From an uncultured Collinsella sp. (GTDB lineage Bacteria > Actinomycetota > Coriobacteriia > Coriobacteriales > Coriobacteriaceae): a DNA stretch of 64,000 bases. The notes under the pieces were generated by a model that saw only the letters and a program-made list of their open reading frames with translations, was not told where the DNA came from and did no database searches. The stretch is from the NCBI GenBank assembly GCA_900759045.1, contig CAAETU010000063.1, forward strand, positions 29,802-93,801, written 5' to 3'. Position 1 is the first letter of the stretch, and each line of letters starts with the position of its first letter. Both the position numbers and the translations under genes were made by a program. Positions 1 to 8,577 of the stretch are shown piece after piece.

Positions 1-1173
1 GAGGAGCGTGCGACGCGCAACGGCGATTTGGGTCGTGCGTCCGAGCTGCGCTACTCCGTGATTCCGGGCCTGCAGCAGCAGATTCAGGATTCCGAGGCCG
101 CGCTCGAGGCGCAAAAGCAGCAGGACGGCGAGGGCCTCAACGAACAGGTGACCTCCGATGAGATCGCCGAGGTCGTGAGCGCCTGGACCGGCGTGCCCGT
201 GTCCAAGATGATGCAGGGCGAGCTCGACAAGCTGAAGGGCTTGGAGGGCGAGCTGCATAAGCGCGTCATCGGCCAGGACGAGGCCGTCTCCGCCGTCGCC
301 GCAGCTGTGCGCCGCAGCCGTGCGGGCCTCTCCGATCCGGACAAGCCCATCGGCAGCTTCTTCTTCCTGGGCCCCACCGGCGTGGGCAAGACCGAGCTCG
401 CCAAGGCGCTTGCCGAGTGCCTGTTCGACGACGAGCGCGCGCTCGTGCGTATCGACATGTCCGAGTACATGGAGAAGTTCAGCGTCCAGCGTCTGATCGG
501 TGCGCCCCCGGGATACGTGGGCTACGACGAGGGCGGCCAGCTCACCGAGGCCGTGCGCCGTCGCCCCTACTCCGTGATCTTGCTCGACGAGATGGAGAAG
601 GCTCATCCGGATGTCTTTAACGTGCTGCTGCAGGTACTTGATGACGGTCGTCTGACCGATGGCCAGGGTCGCCAGGTGTCCTTCAAGAACACGATTATCA
701 TCATGACGTCCAACGTGGGCTCCAAGGCCATCGCCGATCTGTCCGGTAAGGACGAGGAGGAGATGCGCCATCAGGTCGACGCTGCCATGGCTCAGACCTT
801 CCGCCCCGAGTTCCTCAACCGTATCGACGATATCGTGGTGTTCCATCCGCTCGGTATGGCGCAGATCGAGAAGATCGTCGACATCCAGCTCGCCGACGTC
901 CGCGCGCGTCTGGCCAAGGAGCGCATGACGCTTGCCATCACCCCGGCGGCCAAGCAGATGCTCGCCGTGGGCGGCCTGGACCCGGTCTTTGGCGCCCGTC
1001 CGCTCAAGCGTCTGGTCCAGCGCGAGGTCGTGGATGCCATCGCCGCCGCTATCATCGACGGCACGGTGCGCGAGGGCGATCAGGTGACGGTCGATGTCGA
1101 CAAGGACGGCGGCTTTACCGTCGTGTGCGACAATACGCCGGCGGCCACCTACGAGGTCCCCGACGCCGAGTAG
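1..1173 (+). CDS. clpB: ATP-dependent disaggregase ClpB, C-terminal part (5' end outside window)
   Basis: The reading frame is open from base 1, so only the C-terminal ~390 residues are present. It begins inside the coiled-coil middle domain, then shows the second AAA+ module: Walker A GPTGVGKT (around base 370), the pore-loop context GAPPGYVGYDEGG, Walker B VILLDEMEKAH and the TSNVGS sensor region, followed by the C-terminal D2-small domain ending in an acidic tail. ClpB is a cytosolic hexameric chaperone that works with DnaK/DnaJ/GrpE to pull proteins out of aggregates. A strong terminator follows 43 bases after the stop, so this gene ends its transcription unit. The family assignment is secure; only the N-terminal half cannot be judged. 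Confidence 0.97.
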   Translation, partial: EERATRNGDLGRASELRYSVIPGLQQQIQDSEAALEAQKQQDGEGLNEQVTSDEIAEVVSAWTGVPVSKMMQGELDKLKGLEGELHKRVIGQDEAVSAVAAAVRRSRAGLSDPDKPIGSFFFLGPTGVGKTELAKALAECLFDDERALVRIDMSEYMEKFSVQRLIGAPPGYVGYDEGGQLTEAVRRRPYSVILLDEMEKAHPDVFNVLLQVLDDGRLTDGQGRQVSFKNTIIIMTSNVGSKAIADLSGKDEEEMRHQVDAAMAQTFRPEFLNRIDDIVVFHPLGMAQIEKIVDIQLADVRARLAKERMTLAITPAAKQMLAVGGLDPVFGARPLKRLVQREVVDAIAAAIIDGTVREGDQVTVDVDKDGGFTVVCDNTPAATYEVPDAE

Positions 1174-1216
1174 ATTTTGGGCCATGCCTTAAAATCTGCC
1201 TTTTGAGCCGAACGCC

Positions 1217-1253
1217 AAGGGCGGCGGATCCAATTGGGTCCGCCGCCCTTTTT
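1217..1253 (+). terminator. Intrinsic terminator after clpB
   Basis: A 12-bp perfect stem (1217-1228 with 1239-1250, AAGGGCGGCGGA and its complement) has a 10-base loop and is followed by a T run. It lies just after the clpB stop. It is also only about 50 bases upstream of the next small ORF. Confidence 0.9.
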
Positions 1254-1305
1254 CGTGCGACAATCGATGGTGTTGAACGTGAGCACATGGCAAGGAGCTA
1301 TGCAG

Positions 1306-1500
1306 ATGAAAGACGAGAACAAGACGGACGCACCGGCGACCGATGCCGCACCCGCCGCACCCAAGCCTGCGCCTAAGCCGGCGCCCAAGCCGCGCGACCC
1401 CTACATCCGTGCCGAGAACGAGGACGACGACGGCTACGATCCCTACAGCGATCGCCGCCCCGAGCGCGAGCCGATGTTCGAAGCCGATCCGTGGCGCTGA
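1306..1500 (+). CDS. Small acidic, proline/alanine-rich protein of unknown function
   Basis: 64-residue ORF. ATG 1306 is preferred over the in-frame ATG 1300 because AAGGAG at 1292-1297 is then 8 bases upstream. The protein has three blocks: a charged N-terminus, an AP/KP-repeat stretch (PKPAPKPAPKP) and a C-terminal acidic part with DDDGYDPYSDRRPE. It has no membrane segment or recognisable domain and is probably disordered. It lies between the clpB terminator and a palindromic repeat. It is likely a real conserved small protein because of its RBS and non-random composition, but no function can be given. Confidence 0.6.
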   Translation: MKDENKTDAPATDAAPAAPKPAPKPAPKPRDPYIRAENEDDDGYDPYSDRRPEREPMFEADPWR

Positions 1501-1525
1501 GTGCAACCCAAAAGGCCACCAATAA

Positions 1526-1590
1526 GTTGCGGTGAAATAGGGACTGTTTTGCGGTTTGACCAGCAAAAACAATCCCTATTTCACCGCAAC
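1526..1590. repeat. Long imperfect palindrome, intergenic
   Basis: Arms GTTGCGGTGAAATAGGGACTG (1526-) and its near-perfect complement ending at 1590 flank a short centre. It sits between convergent genes (small ORF on plus, membrane protein on minus), so it may act as a bidirectional transcription stop. It belongs in style with other palindromic intergenic elements of this window that carry GGGAC or GGGGAC cores. Confidence 0.8.
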
Positions 1591-1617
1591 TGCGTTGGGC
1601 GGCTGTCTTCGGGCCGG

Positions 1618-3120
1618 CTAGTCCTGGGCTTTGATACTCGGCAGCAGGATCTGCGCGAGGTAGTCGGTCTCGAGTTTGGTCGCGGCGTCTGCGTTGCCGT
1701 CTTTGCCAACCAGGTCGTTCTTGATCTGGCTATACGTATAGCGGTTGCCGGTCGTCAGCTCGACAAGCTCAATGGCCGTGTCCATGGGGTAGGTCGACAC
1801 GGGATTCTGGGTGCGCCCGTTGATAGTCTGGGGCACCACGTACGGATAGACGGGGCCTCTGACATAGACGGTATAACCGTTGCCCAGGCTGGCCGTGCCC
1901 AAAACCGTATCGCCGTCATCGGGCGTAAAGCTCTCGCCGTCGCGCACGGCGACGAGCGTCACGAGCGGCGTATTGGCGTCGTCGCCCAGATAGATGCATA
2001 GCGTGCTGCCGTTTTGCCAAGTTGCGACCTTGCCGTACCACTCGACGGGAATATCGAGCTGGTAGAGGTCGGTTGCCTTGTGGCGAGCGTCAGCATCACG
2101 GGATGCCTGTGCCTTTTGCGCGCTCACGGCATTGACGGCGGCGTCGCGCCGCGCGGTTGCTGCCTGCTGGAGCACCTTGGCAGCCGCGGCGGAGCTCGCA
2201 CCGCCCTCTTCGGCATACTTGGCGGCGGCATCGATCTGGTCGTCAGTCACTGTGTCGGCCGAAGGCGTCTTGAGCTTAAAGGTGGCCTGGGCACTTAAAT
2301 CCTGTCCATCGCTCTTAACGGTGACCTGCGTCTTGGTGGTCGGGACGGTATAGATGGTGCCGTCGGCCGCGATGGGGGAGGCGGCGATGGAGAGCGTGTA
2401 ATCGCCGGGCAGCAACTTAATGCCGCGACCATGCTCGTCAACGTAGAGCGTTTCGCTCACGGAAGAACCGTCGGAATCCTGCCCGCTCACCTGTACGGGA
2501 ATCTTGGAGCCAGTTGAGCAGTCGAGGCCCGCGGCATGCACGCCAATCTGCACCGACATCATCGTGTGCGCGCTGGCGGCGACAGCGGCGGCCTGCTCTT
2601 GCTGATATCCGTTCCAGGCAGCATAGCCTGCGCCGCCGGCGACGAGCGCGACGGCCACAACGCCGGCAACCATCAGGTTGCGGCGCTTGGGCGGCATCTT
2701 ACGATGACGAACCTCGGCTTCGCGTGCCGAAGGAACGGACGGTAGGGGAATATCGCCCATGGCGATGGTCTCGTCCACGGCAGGCGCAGAGCCCAGACCG
2801 GGGAGCTCGCGGGTCAGCGAATCTTCGGCCGGCAAGCTGTCGAGCAAGATGGTTTCCTCGCTCGTGTCGGATTCGGGCTGGTCGTCGGCCTTGCACCCGG
2901 ATTCCTCGTGCCCCGCCTCGTCTTCGGTGGGCGCGGCGCCATCGTCTTCCGCATCCTTATCATCGGGCTGTACCTCGATTTCCGGCTCATCCCGCACATC
3001 AACGCTCGAATCGTCAAACGCAATCTCGGCCAGTGCGATCTGGTCTAGGCTCTCCAGGGCCTCGGCACACGCTTCTGCATCTTGGGCCGCATCCTCTTGG
3101 CTCATCGTCTCATCTTTCAT
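1618..3120 (-). CDS. Single-pass membrane protein of unknown function with acidic cytoplasmic N-terminus
   Basis: 500 residues from ATG 3120, which has GGGGG four to five bases upstream. Residues 1-140 are very acidic and low complexity, with two similar DETI/EETI sites. RHRKMPPKRR then precedes one membrane segment at about 149-167, giving an N-in topology. The extracellular part (170-500) holds a coiled Ala-rich stretch around 330-390 and a beta-rich C-terminus. No family is recognised. The layout (acidic Thr-containing cytoplasmic tail, basic stop-transfer, long extracellular part) would suit a substrate of the Ser/Thr kinases encoded further along, but that is inference only. It is convergent with the small ORF at 1306. 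Confidence 0.75.
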   Translation of the reverse strand: MKDETMSQEDAAQDAEACAEALESLDQIALAEIAFDDSSVDVRDEPEIEVQPDDKDAEDDGAAPTEDEAGHEESGCKADDQPESDTSEETILLDSLPAEDSLTRELPGLGSAPAVDETIAMGDIPLPSVPSAREAEVRHRKMPPKRRNLMVAGVVAVALVAGGAGYAAWNGYQQEQAAAVAASAHTMMSVQIGVHAAGLDCSTGSKIPVQVSGQDSDGSSVSETLYVDEHGRGIKLLPGDYTLSIAASPIAADGTIYTVPTTKTQVTVKSDGQDLSAQATFKLKTPSADTVTDDQIDAAAKYAEEGGASSAAAAKVLQQAATARRDAAVNAVSAQKAQASRDADARHKATDLYQLDIPVEWYGKVATWQNGSTLCIYLGDDANTPLVTLVAVRDGESFTPDDGDTVLGTASLGNGYTVYVRGPVYPYVVPQTINGRTQNPVSTYPMDTAIELVELTTGNRYTYSQIKNDLVGKDGNADAATKLETDYLAQILLPSIKAQD

Positions 3121-3240
3121 ATATCCCCCAAGCTCAATATCGGGACAACACTGTACCCAAAAACGGGACCCCATAGAGCCGCCGCATGATTTGAAATCCG
3201 ATTTTATATATGCGCATGTTTTTGAATGAAGTACAACAAC

Positions 3241-3279
3241 AAAAAGCCCCGGAAAGCGGGCAAATCGCTTTCCGGGGCT
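3241..3279 (-). terminator. Intrinsic terminator of the TetR-DUF5692 operon
   Basis: A 14-bp perfect stem (3245-3258 with 3266-3279, AGCCCCGGAAAGCG and complement) is followed on the minus strand by five T. It lies 68 bases beyond the stop of the DUF5692 gene. Confidence 0.88.
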
Positions 3280-3346
3280 GCGCATGACGCGCGATTGCGG
3301 CGTCGGCTAAGTTTGCCTACATCCAAATGTGGACGGAATAAACACG

Positions 3347-4354
3347 TTACTCGGCGTGCGCGTAATCAACCTTGGCGCGGCGGGCAGTGGCCTTCTCCCA
3401 ATCGCTGGTGCCCTCAAAGACATCCTGCTTGTAGGGATTGCGGCCGAGCTTCTTGGCACGGTAGGCGACGTAGATGATCGCGGCGATGTTGGCGATTAGC
3501 GCGGCGACCGAGACCGCGGTGGCGGCGCCGGGATCGAGCGTGGAGTGCGTCACAAAGATGGACTCCTCCTGGAAGTACGGGAACACCTGGGCAAACATGC
3601 ACCAAATGGCCAGCGTAAAGGCGCGGTTCTGAATCCAGCCGCCCTTGTTCCAGATAAAGGCGGCGACGGTGGGCGCCAGCAGCAGCGCAAAGCCGCAGAA
3701 CCAGGAGTGGGTGGGCAGGCAGTTGTAGGTGTAGCAGAAGTTCCAGATATCGTAGGCGATGATGTAGACCCAGGTCATGTCGGGCCACAGCATGTCGGTC
3801 TTGTCCTCGGAGGCGTAGACGCTCCACCAACCGGTCATGCAGAAGATGTTGATGATGCCCGCGATACCGTTGAACACGTTGTTCCAGCCGGCCAGCTGCG
3901 TGGCGCCCTCGGAGGTGACCCAGGTGGACTCGCCCAGGACAAAGAAGTGATAGGCGCTCTCAAAGTCAGACACGACGGCGATCATGATGTTGATGGCGAC
4001 GATCACAAACGGCCACGCGCGGAACCAATGCGCCTTGCCGATTTTGCCCCACTGGTACTTAATGGCAATGAAGCCCCAGCAACCGGCCAGCGCCGCGTAC
4101 ACTTTGGCGTAGTGGAACCAGCTGTTCTGGTACACATGGGTGGGGTTGGTGAGCGCCCACTCGGCACCCTGCGAAACGCCGACGGCGATGGCGACGCAGT
4201 AGATGGTCATGGCCAGCGGAGCCACGCCAAAGATGATGGCTGCGCCGAGCTTGGTGCGGCGGCCGACCTCGTTGAGCACGATCAGGCCAATAAAGACCAT
4301 GGCCCAGCCGGCCCAGTGGATAAGGGTATCGCTACCCCAAACATCGAACAGCAT
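3347..4354 (-). CDS. DUF5692-type multi-pass membrane protein
   Basis: 335 residues with about ten hydrophobic segments, very rich in Trp and aromatic residues (for example WFHYAKVYAALAGCWGF and WVYIIAYDIWNFCYTYNCLPTHSW). This matches my recollection of the DUF5692 family, whose role is unknown. The start ATG 4354 has an AAGGAG seven bases upstream. It follows the TetR gene by 63 bases on the same strand and ends at a terminator, so the two form an operon that is divergent from the Fe-S flavoprotein. An integral-membrane transporter or sensor under TetR control is a fair guess. The substrate is unknown. Confidence 0.75.
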   Translation of the reverse strand: MLFDVWGSDTLIHWAGWAMVFIGLIVLNEVGRRTKLGAAIIFGVAPLAMTIYCVAIAVGVSQGAEWALTNPTHVYQNSWFHYAKVYAALAGCWGFIAIKYQWGKIGKAHWFRAWPFVIVAINIMIAVVSDFESAYHFFVLGESTWVTSEGATQLAGWNNVFNGIAGIINIFCMTGWWSVYASEDKTDMLWPDMTWVYIIAYDIWNFCYTYNCLPTHSWFCGFALLLAPTVAAFIWNKGGWIQNRAFTLAIWCMFAQVFPYFQEESIFVTHSTLDPGAATAVSVAALIANIAAIIYVAYRAKKLGRNPYKQDVFEGTSDWEKATARRAKVDYAHAE

Positions 4355-4417
4355 GCTGCTCTCCTTTCACACGCCCGCGGCCCCTCTTCTGATCGCGGGC
4401 AGTTTGGCCAAATGTCG

Positions 4418-5080
4418 TCAGTTCTGGGGCTTGCGCTCCGGATACTTGGCGGTATAGCCCTCGATGTGGAGTGTCGAGGCGATGATTTCTTTGACCGTCT
4501 CGTCGGGCACATCGGGGTGCGTACGGATATACATCAACAACCCCATGATGAGGGTGTAGAACGTCTCGTAGACATGGTCGATGCGTAGCTCATGATGGGC
4601 GACAAAGTCCACCACGGTGGTGTCGCAGATATACTGCGCCACGCGCTGGACCACGTTGTGCAAAAAGCCGCCGTAGAGCGCGCCGCTGCTTGAGGTGAGC
4701 GTACTCGGCAGCTCGTGGCCGCTGGCGACCAGGCGCTTAAAGAGCGGGGCGACGGTGTCGAGCGCGCCCTCAATATCACCGACGATGCGGTTGGCATTCC
4801 ACTGCTCGAGCTCGGAGATAAAACCGTCGATCGCCTCGTCCATAACAGCGGTGACGGCGGCGTCCATATCGGCAAAGTAGTGGTAGAAGAGCGAGCGCGT
4901 ACAGCCGGCTCGCTTGGTCACGGCCGATACCGAAAGGTGGGACACGCCCAGCTCGGAACTCACGGTGCGCACGGCGGCGAGGATCTCGCGACGGCGTTCG
5001 TCGCCCGTCAAGCGCTTTGCCGCGCTATCGGACGCGGGGACGGCATCGACTACAGAGGTATCTGCTGTGTTGTTGCCCAT
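4418..5080 (-). CDS. TetR/AcrR-family transcriptional regulator
   Basis: 220 residues. An N-terminal extension of about 25 residues precedes the TetR helix-turn-helix: RRREILAAVRTVSSELG, then VSAVTKRAGCTRSLFYHYFADMDAA, with the classic LFYHYF recognition-helix ending. The C-terminal ligand domain is divergent, as usual. It is first in an operon with the DUF5692 membrane protein and divergent from the oxidoreductase at 5270. The shared 189-bp intergenic region holds two 15-bp palindromes of the same consensus, likely its operators, which would allow autoregulation and control of both directions. The ligand is not predictable. Confidence 0.92.
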   Translation of the reverse strand: MGNNTADTSVVDAVPASDSAAKRLTGDERRREILAAVRTVSSELGVSHLSVSAVTKRAGCTRSLFYHYFADMDAAVTAVMDEAIDGFISELEQWNANRIVGDIEGALDTVAPLFKRLVASGHELPSTLTSSSGALYGGFLHNVVQRVAQYICDTTVVDFVAHHELRIDHVYETFYTLIMGLLMYIRTHPDVPDETVKEIIASTLHIEGYTAKYPERKPQN

Positions 5081-5139
5081 GCGTTTGCCGCCTTTCGTCC
5101 TCTTTTGCCTGACCGTTCGCCTAACAGTCTTGAATATTG

Positions 5140-5154
5140 TTGACGGTTCGTCAA
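5140..5154. promoter_or_regulatory. Candidate TetR operator 1
   Basis: Perfect 6-3-6 palindrome TTGACG-N3-CGTCAA in the tetR/oxidoreductase intergenic region. It shares the consensus TTGACR-N3-YGTCAA with a second site 23 bp away, which is about two helical turns. Confidence 0.6.
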
Positions 5155-5162
5155 TACTATTT

Positions 5163-5177
5163 TTGACACAATGTCAA
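5163..5177. promoter_or_regulatory. Candidate TetR operator 2
   Basis: Perfect 6-3-6 palindrome TTGACA-CAA-TGTCAA. The half site TTGACA could also serve as a -35 element, so repressor binding would occlude a promoter. Confidence 0.6.
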
Positions 5178-5269
5178 CTAATGGCGGGTGAACGGCATGG
5201 GGGCATGCCTGGCCTGCAAAAAGAGGGGTGCCGCGGTCTCGCCGGGCTGTGGCAAGAGAAGGGACGACT

Positions 5270-8047
5270 ATGATTCTCAACGGACCGGGGATTAGCTACA
5301 CCGAGCCCGATATCGGTGCGGAGTTTGTGCCGCCGCTGCCGGAGCATCCGCGCGAGGCCATCGTCAAACTGTGCGAGCACTGCACTAACCGCCTGCTGCA
5401 TCGCGACGAGCTGCTGGGCTACGAGTACTGGTCGTTTGCCGAGGCCGCGACCGACGAGCAGGCCGAAGTGCTCTGCAAGATGAAGATGCGCCGTCCCTAT
5501 ACGCTGCCCGAGATGGTCAAGCTCACCGGCATGCCCGAGGCCGATATCGAGAAGATGCTCGACGACATGAGCTACACGGGCCTGCTCGAGTACAACTGGG
5601 AAAACCCCGAGCGCGCCAAGCAGTGGGTTCTGCCCATGCTGGTGCCGGGTTCTGCCGAGTTCCTCAACATGCGCGTGGGCCAGCTCGAGGAGCATCCGGT
5701 CTATGCCAAGTTCTTTGAGCAGGCGTCCAAGGGACCGCTGTCCAAGGCCACGCCGATGGTGCCGCCCGGAGGCGCCGGTATCGGCATGCACGTCATTCCG
5801 GTCGAGAAGGCCATTGACGCCGCGAGCACCTCGGTGCCGATTGAGCATATCGAGCATTGGCTCGACAAATACGAGGGTAAGTATGCCGCCAGCACCTGCA
5901 GCTGCCGCGCGAGCCGTCGCGTGATGGGCGAGGGCTGCGCCGACGACCCCGCCGACTGGTGCATCGCCGTGGGCGATATGGCCGACTACGTGGTCGAGAC
6001 CGACCGCGGCCACTATGTGACGCGCGAGGAGGTCTACGACATCTTGCGCCAGGCCGAGGACAACGGCTTTGTGCACCAGATCACCAACATCGACGGCGAG
6101 AACAAGATCTTCGCCATCTGCAACTGCAACGTCAACGTGTGCTACGCCCTGCGCACCTCGCAGCTGTTCAACACGCCCAACCTGTCGCGCTCGGCCTATG
6201 TCGCCAAGGTCGAAAAGGACAAGTGCGTGGCCTGCGGTCGCTGCGTTGAGGTGTGCCCGGCCGGTGCCGCTAAGCTGGGCCAGAAGCTCTGCAGCAAAAA
6301 GGCCGGTGGCCGCGTGCCCGAGTATCCGCGCCAGGAGCTGCCCGATGCCACCAAGTGGGACCACACCAAGTGGTCGCCCAACTACCGCAACGACAACCGC
6401 ATCGAGACGCATGAGTCCGGCACCGCTCCCTGCAAGACGGCCTGCCCCGCGCATGTCGCCGTTCAGGGCTATTTGAAGCTCGCGGCTCAGGGTCGCTATG
6501 ACGAGGCGCTGGCGCTCATCAAGCGCGAGAACCCGCTGCCCGCTATCTGCGGCCGTGTGTGCAACCGCCGCTGTGAGGATGCCTGCACCCGCGGCCGTGT
6601 GGACGCCGCCGTGGCTATCGACGAGGTCAAGAAGTTTATCGCCCAGCGCGATCTGGACGCCGCGACCCGCTATGTCCCACCTGTGGTGACCCCGACGCGT
6701 GCCGGCGGCTTCGACCAGAAGATCGCCATTATCGGTGCCGGCCCGGCCGGTCTGTCCTGCGCTTTCTACCTGGCCGAGAAGGGCTACAAGCCCGTCGTAT
6801 TCGAGAAGAACGAGCGCCCGGGCGGCATGCTCACCTACGGTATTCCCAGCTTTAAGCTGGAGAAGGACGTTATCGAGGCCGAGGTCGAGATCATTCGCCT
6901 GATGGGTGCCGAGTTCCGCTATGGCGTGGAGGTCGGGCGCGATGTGACGCTCGACGAGCTGCGCGCGCAGGGCTTTAAGGCCTTCTACGTGGCTATTGGC
7001 TGCCAGGGCGGCCGCCTTGCCGGTATTCCGGGCGAGGATGCCGAGGACGTGACCGTGGCCGTCGACTTCTTGCGCGAGGTCAACAGCGGCAAGATCGACG
7101 CGCTGCCCGGCCGCACCATCGTGGTGGGCGGCGGCAACGTGGCCATCGACGTGGCCCGCAACGCCTGCCGTCTGGGCTCCGAGCACGTCGAGATGTTCTG
7201 CCTGGAGAGCGAGGCTCAGATGCCCGCCAGCGAGGAGGAGCGTCGCGAGGCCGTTGAGGACGGCGCTCACATCAGCTGCGGCTGGGGTCCCAAGGAGGTT
7301 CACCTGGACGAGTCCGGTCGCGTATGTGGCATTACCTTCAAGCGCTGCACGCGTGTCTTTGACGACGAGGGCCGTTTTGCGCCCGAGTACGACGAGAACG
7401 ATCTGCGCCGTGTCGATGCCGACCGCGTCGTCATGTCGATTGGCCAGTCCATTGTGTGGGGCGACCTGCTGGCTGGCTCCAAGGTGGAGCTTGGCCGCGG
7501 CCAAGGTGCCCTTGCCGATCCCCAGACCTATCAGACCGCCGAGCCCGACATCTTTGTGGGCGGCGACGTCTACACCGGTCCGAGCTTTGCCATCGACGCC
7601 ATCGCCGCCGGTCACGAGGCCGCCGTGTCCATCCATCGCTTTGTGCAGCCGGGCTCCACGCTCACCATCGGCCGCAACCAGCGCCGCTACACCGCGCTCG
7701 ACCGCGATGATGTCGTGATTGAGAGCTATGACAACGCGAGCCGCGAGGTGGCGCATGTCGACCGCGAGCGCGAGAAGGTCGCGCCGTTTAGCGAGTACGT
7801 CGAGACCTTTACCGAAGAGCAGGTGCGCGCCGAGACCGCCCGTTGCCTGGGTTGCGGTGCCTCGATCGTCGACCCCAACAAGTGCATCGGCTGCGGCCTG
7901 TGCACCACCAAGTGCGCATTTGACGCCATCCATCTGGATCGCGATCGCCCCGAGTGCTCCACGATGGTCAAATACGAGCAAAAGCTCCCCAGTCTGGGTA
8001 AGTACGCTTTGAAACGCGCAATCAAAATCAAGTTCGGTCGTAAATAG
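5270..8047 (+). CDS. Multi-cluster Fe-S/FAD oxidoreductase, glutamate-synthase small-subunit-like with extra ferredoxin domains
   Basis: 925 residues from ATG 5270 (purine-rich AGAGAAGGGA upstream). Order: an N-terminal region with CEHC near residue 34 and a winged-helix-like part; Cys-rich STCSCR near 210 and CNCNVNVC near 285; a 4Fe-4S ferredoxin motif CVACGRCVEVC near 319; the GltD/DPYD-type Fe-S entry domain (CKTACPAHV, CGRVCNRRCEDAC) from about 385; FAD-binding GAGPAG near 490; the NAD(P)-binding VVGGGNVAID near 618; and a final CIGCGLCTTKC ferredoxin near 870. The GltD-like core moves electrons between NAD(P)H, FAD and Fe-S clusters. The partner subunit is not adjacent, so the physiological acceptor is unknown. 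It is divergent from tetR, and candidate operators lie in its promoter region. Confidence 0.88.
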   Translation: MILNGPGISYTEPDIGAEFVPPLPEHPREAIVKLCEHCTNRLLHRDELLGYEYWSFAEAATDEQAEVLCKMKMRRPYTLPEMVKLTGMPEADIEKMLDDMSYTGLLEYNWENPERAKQWVLPMLVPGSAEFLNMRVGQLEEHPVYAKFFEQASKGPLSKATPMVPPGGAGIGMHVIPVEKAIDAASTSVPIEHIEHWLDKYEGKYAASTCSCRASRRVMGEGCADDPADWCIAVGDMADYVVETDRGHYVTREEVYDILRQAEDNGFVHQITNIDGENKIFAICNCNVNVCYALRTSQLFNTPNLSRSAYVAKVEKDKCVACGRCVEVCPAGAAKLGQKLCSKKAGGRVPEYPRQELPDATKWDHTKWSPNYRNDNRIETHESGTAPCKTACPAHVAVQGYLKLAAQGRYDEALALIKRENPLPAICGRVCNRRCEDACTRGRVDAAVAIDEVKKFIAQRDLDAATRYVPPVVTPTRAGGFDQKIAIIGAGPAGLSCAFYLAEKGYKPVVFEKNERPGGMLTYGIPSFKLEKDVIEAEVEIIRLMGAEFRYGVEVGRDVTLDELRAQGFKAFYVAIGCQGGRLAGIPGEDAEDVTVAVDFLREVNSGKIDALPGRTIVVGGGNVAIDVARNACRLGSEHVEMFCLESEAQMPASEEERREAVEDGAHISCGWGPKEVHLDESGRVCGITFKRCTRVFDDEGRFAPEYDENDLRRVDADRVVMSIGQSIVWGDLLAGSKVELGRGQGALADPQTYQTAEPDIFVGGDVYTGPSFAIDAIAAGHEAAVSIHRFVQPGSTLTIGRNQRRYTALDRDDVVIESYDNASREVAHVDREREKVAPFSEYVETFTEEQVRAETARCLGCGASIVDPNKCIGCGLCTTKCAFDAIHLDRDRPECSTMVKYEQKLPSLGKYALKRAIKIKFGRK

Positions 8048-8063
8048 GTAACCATGGCCGGTA

Positions 8064-8103
8064 GGGGGACGGCGCAGACTAGATTTCGCCGTCCCCTTGC
8101 TTT
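8064..8103 (+). terminator. Terminator-like hairpin between the flavoprotein and hypA
   Basis: The 10-bp stem GGGGACGGCG / CGCCGTCCCC (8065-8074 with 8087-8096) is followed by TTGCTTT. The T run is interrupted, so termination may be partial and hypA may be read through. Confidence 0.65.
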
Positions 8104-8143
8104 GAGTTTGCATCGCATCAACCGTTGTTGAAAGGTTTCTACC

Positions 8144-8572
8144 TTGCACGAATTGGGAATCGTTTATCACATCATTCGCGATGTTGAGAACGTGGCGCGC
8201 GCCAATGGCGTGAGTCGCGTTTCGAGCGTCACGCTGCTGCTGGGCGAGGTCTCGGGCGTCGTTTCCGACTTACTGCTCGACGCTTGGCGCTGGGCGGCAG
8301 ATAAAAAGTCCATCACCGAGGATGCGGAGCTTATTGTGGAGCCCGTCGAGGCCGTGACACATTGCGAGGCGTGCGGCCGCGACTACGCGACGGTCGAGCA
8401 CGGCAAGACCTGCCCCCATTGCGGTAGCGGCGAGACATACCTGCTGCAGGGTCAGGAGGTCATGATCAAGCAGATCGAGACCCCCGACGAGGACCCGGCA
8501 GGCGCTGCCCCCGATGACCCTTCCGACGCCCCCGACGCCGTCGACGCCGCCAACCCCCTCCACATCGCCTAA
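8144..8572 (+). CDS. hypA: Hydrogenase/urease nickel-insertion protein HypA
   Basis: 142 residues. The start is TTG 8144 (read as Met), which places the conserved MHE at the N-terminus, where the amino group and His2 bind nickel. GAAAGG lies about 10 bases upstream. The zinc domain shows CEAC (residues around 72-75) and CPHC (88-91). The C-terminus continues about 25 residues beyond the usual HypA end as an acidic Pro/Ala/Asp tail (DEDPAGAAPDDPSDAPDA). HypA delivers Ni to [NiFe]-hydrogenase with HypB. No hydrogenase or hypB is in the window, so the target is elsewhere. It follows the Fe-S flavoprotein gene by 96 bases. Confidence 0.9.
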   Translation: MHELGIVYHIIRDVENVARANGVSRVSSVTLLLGEVSGVVSDLLLDAWRWAADKKSITEDAELIVEPVEAVTHCEACGRDYATVEHGKTCPHCGSGETYLLQGQEVMIKQIETPDEDPAGAAPDDPSDAPDAVDAANPLHIA

Positions 8573-8577
8573 CTTGG

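Noticed and set aside
5174..8170. 998-codon minus-strand frame opposite the Fe-S flavoprotein
   Set aside because: Antisense shadow of a GC-rich gene; the plus-strand frame carries all recognisable motifs.
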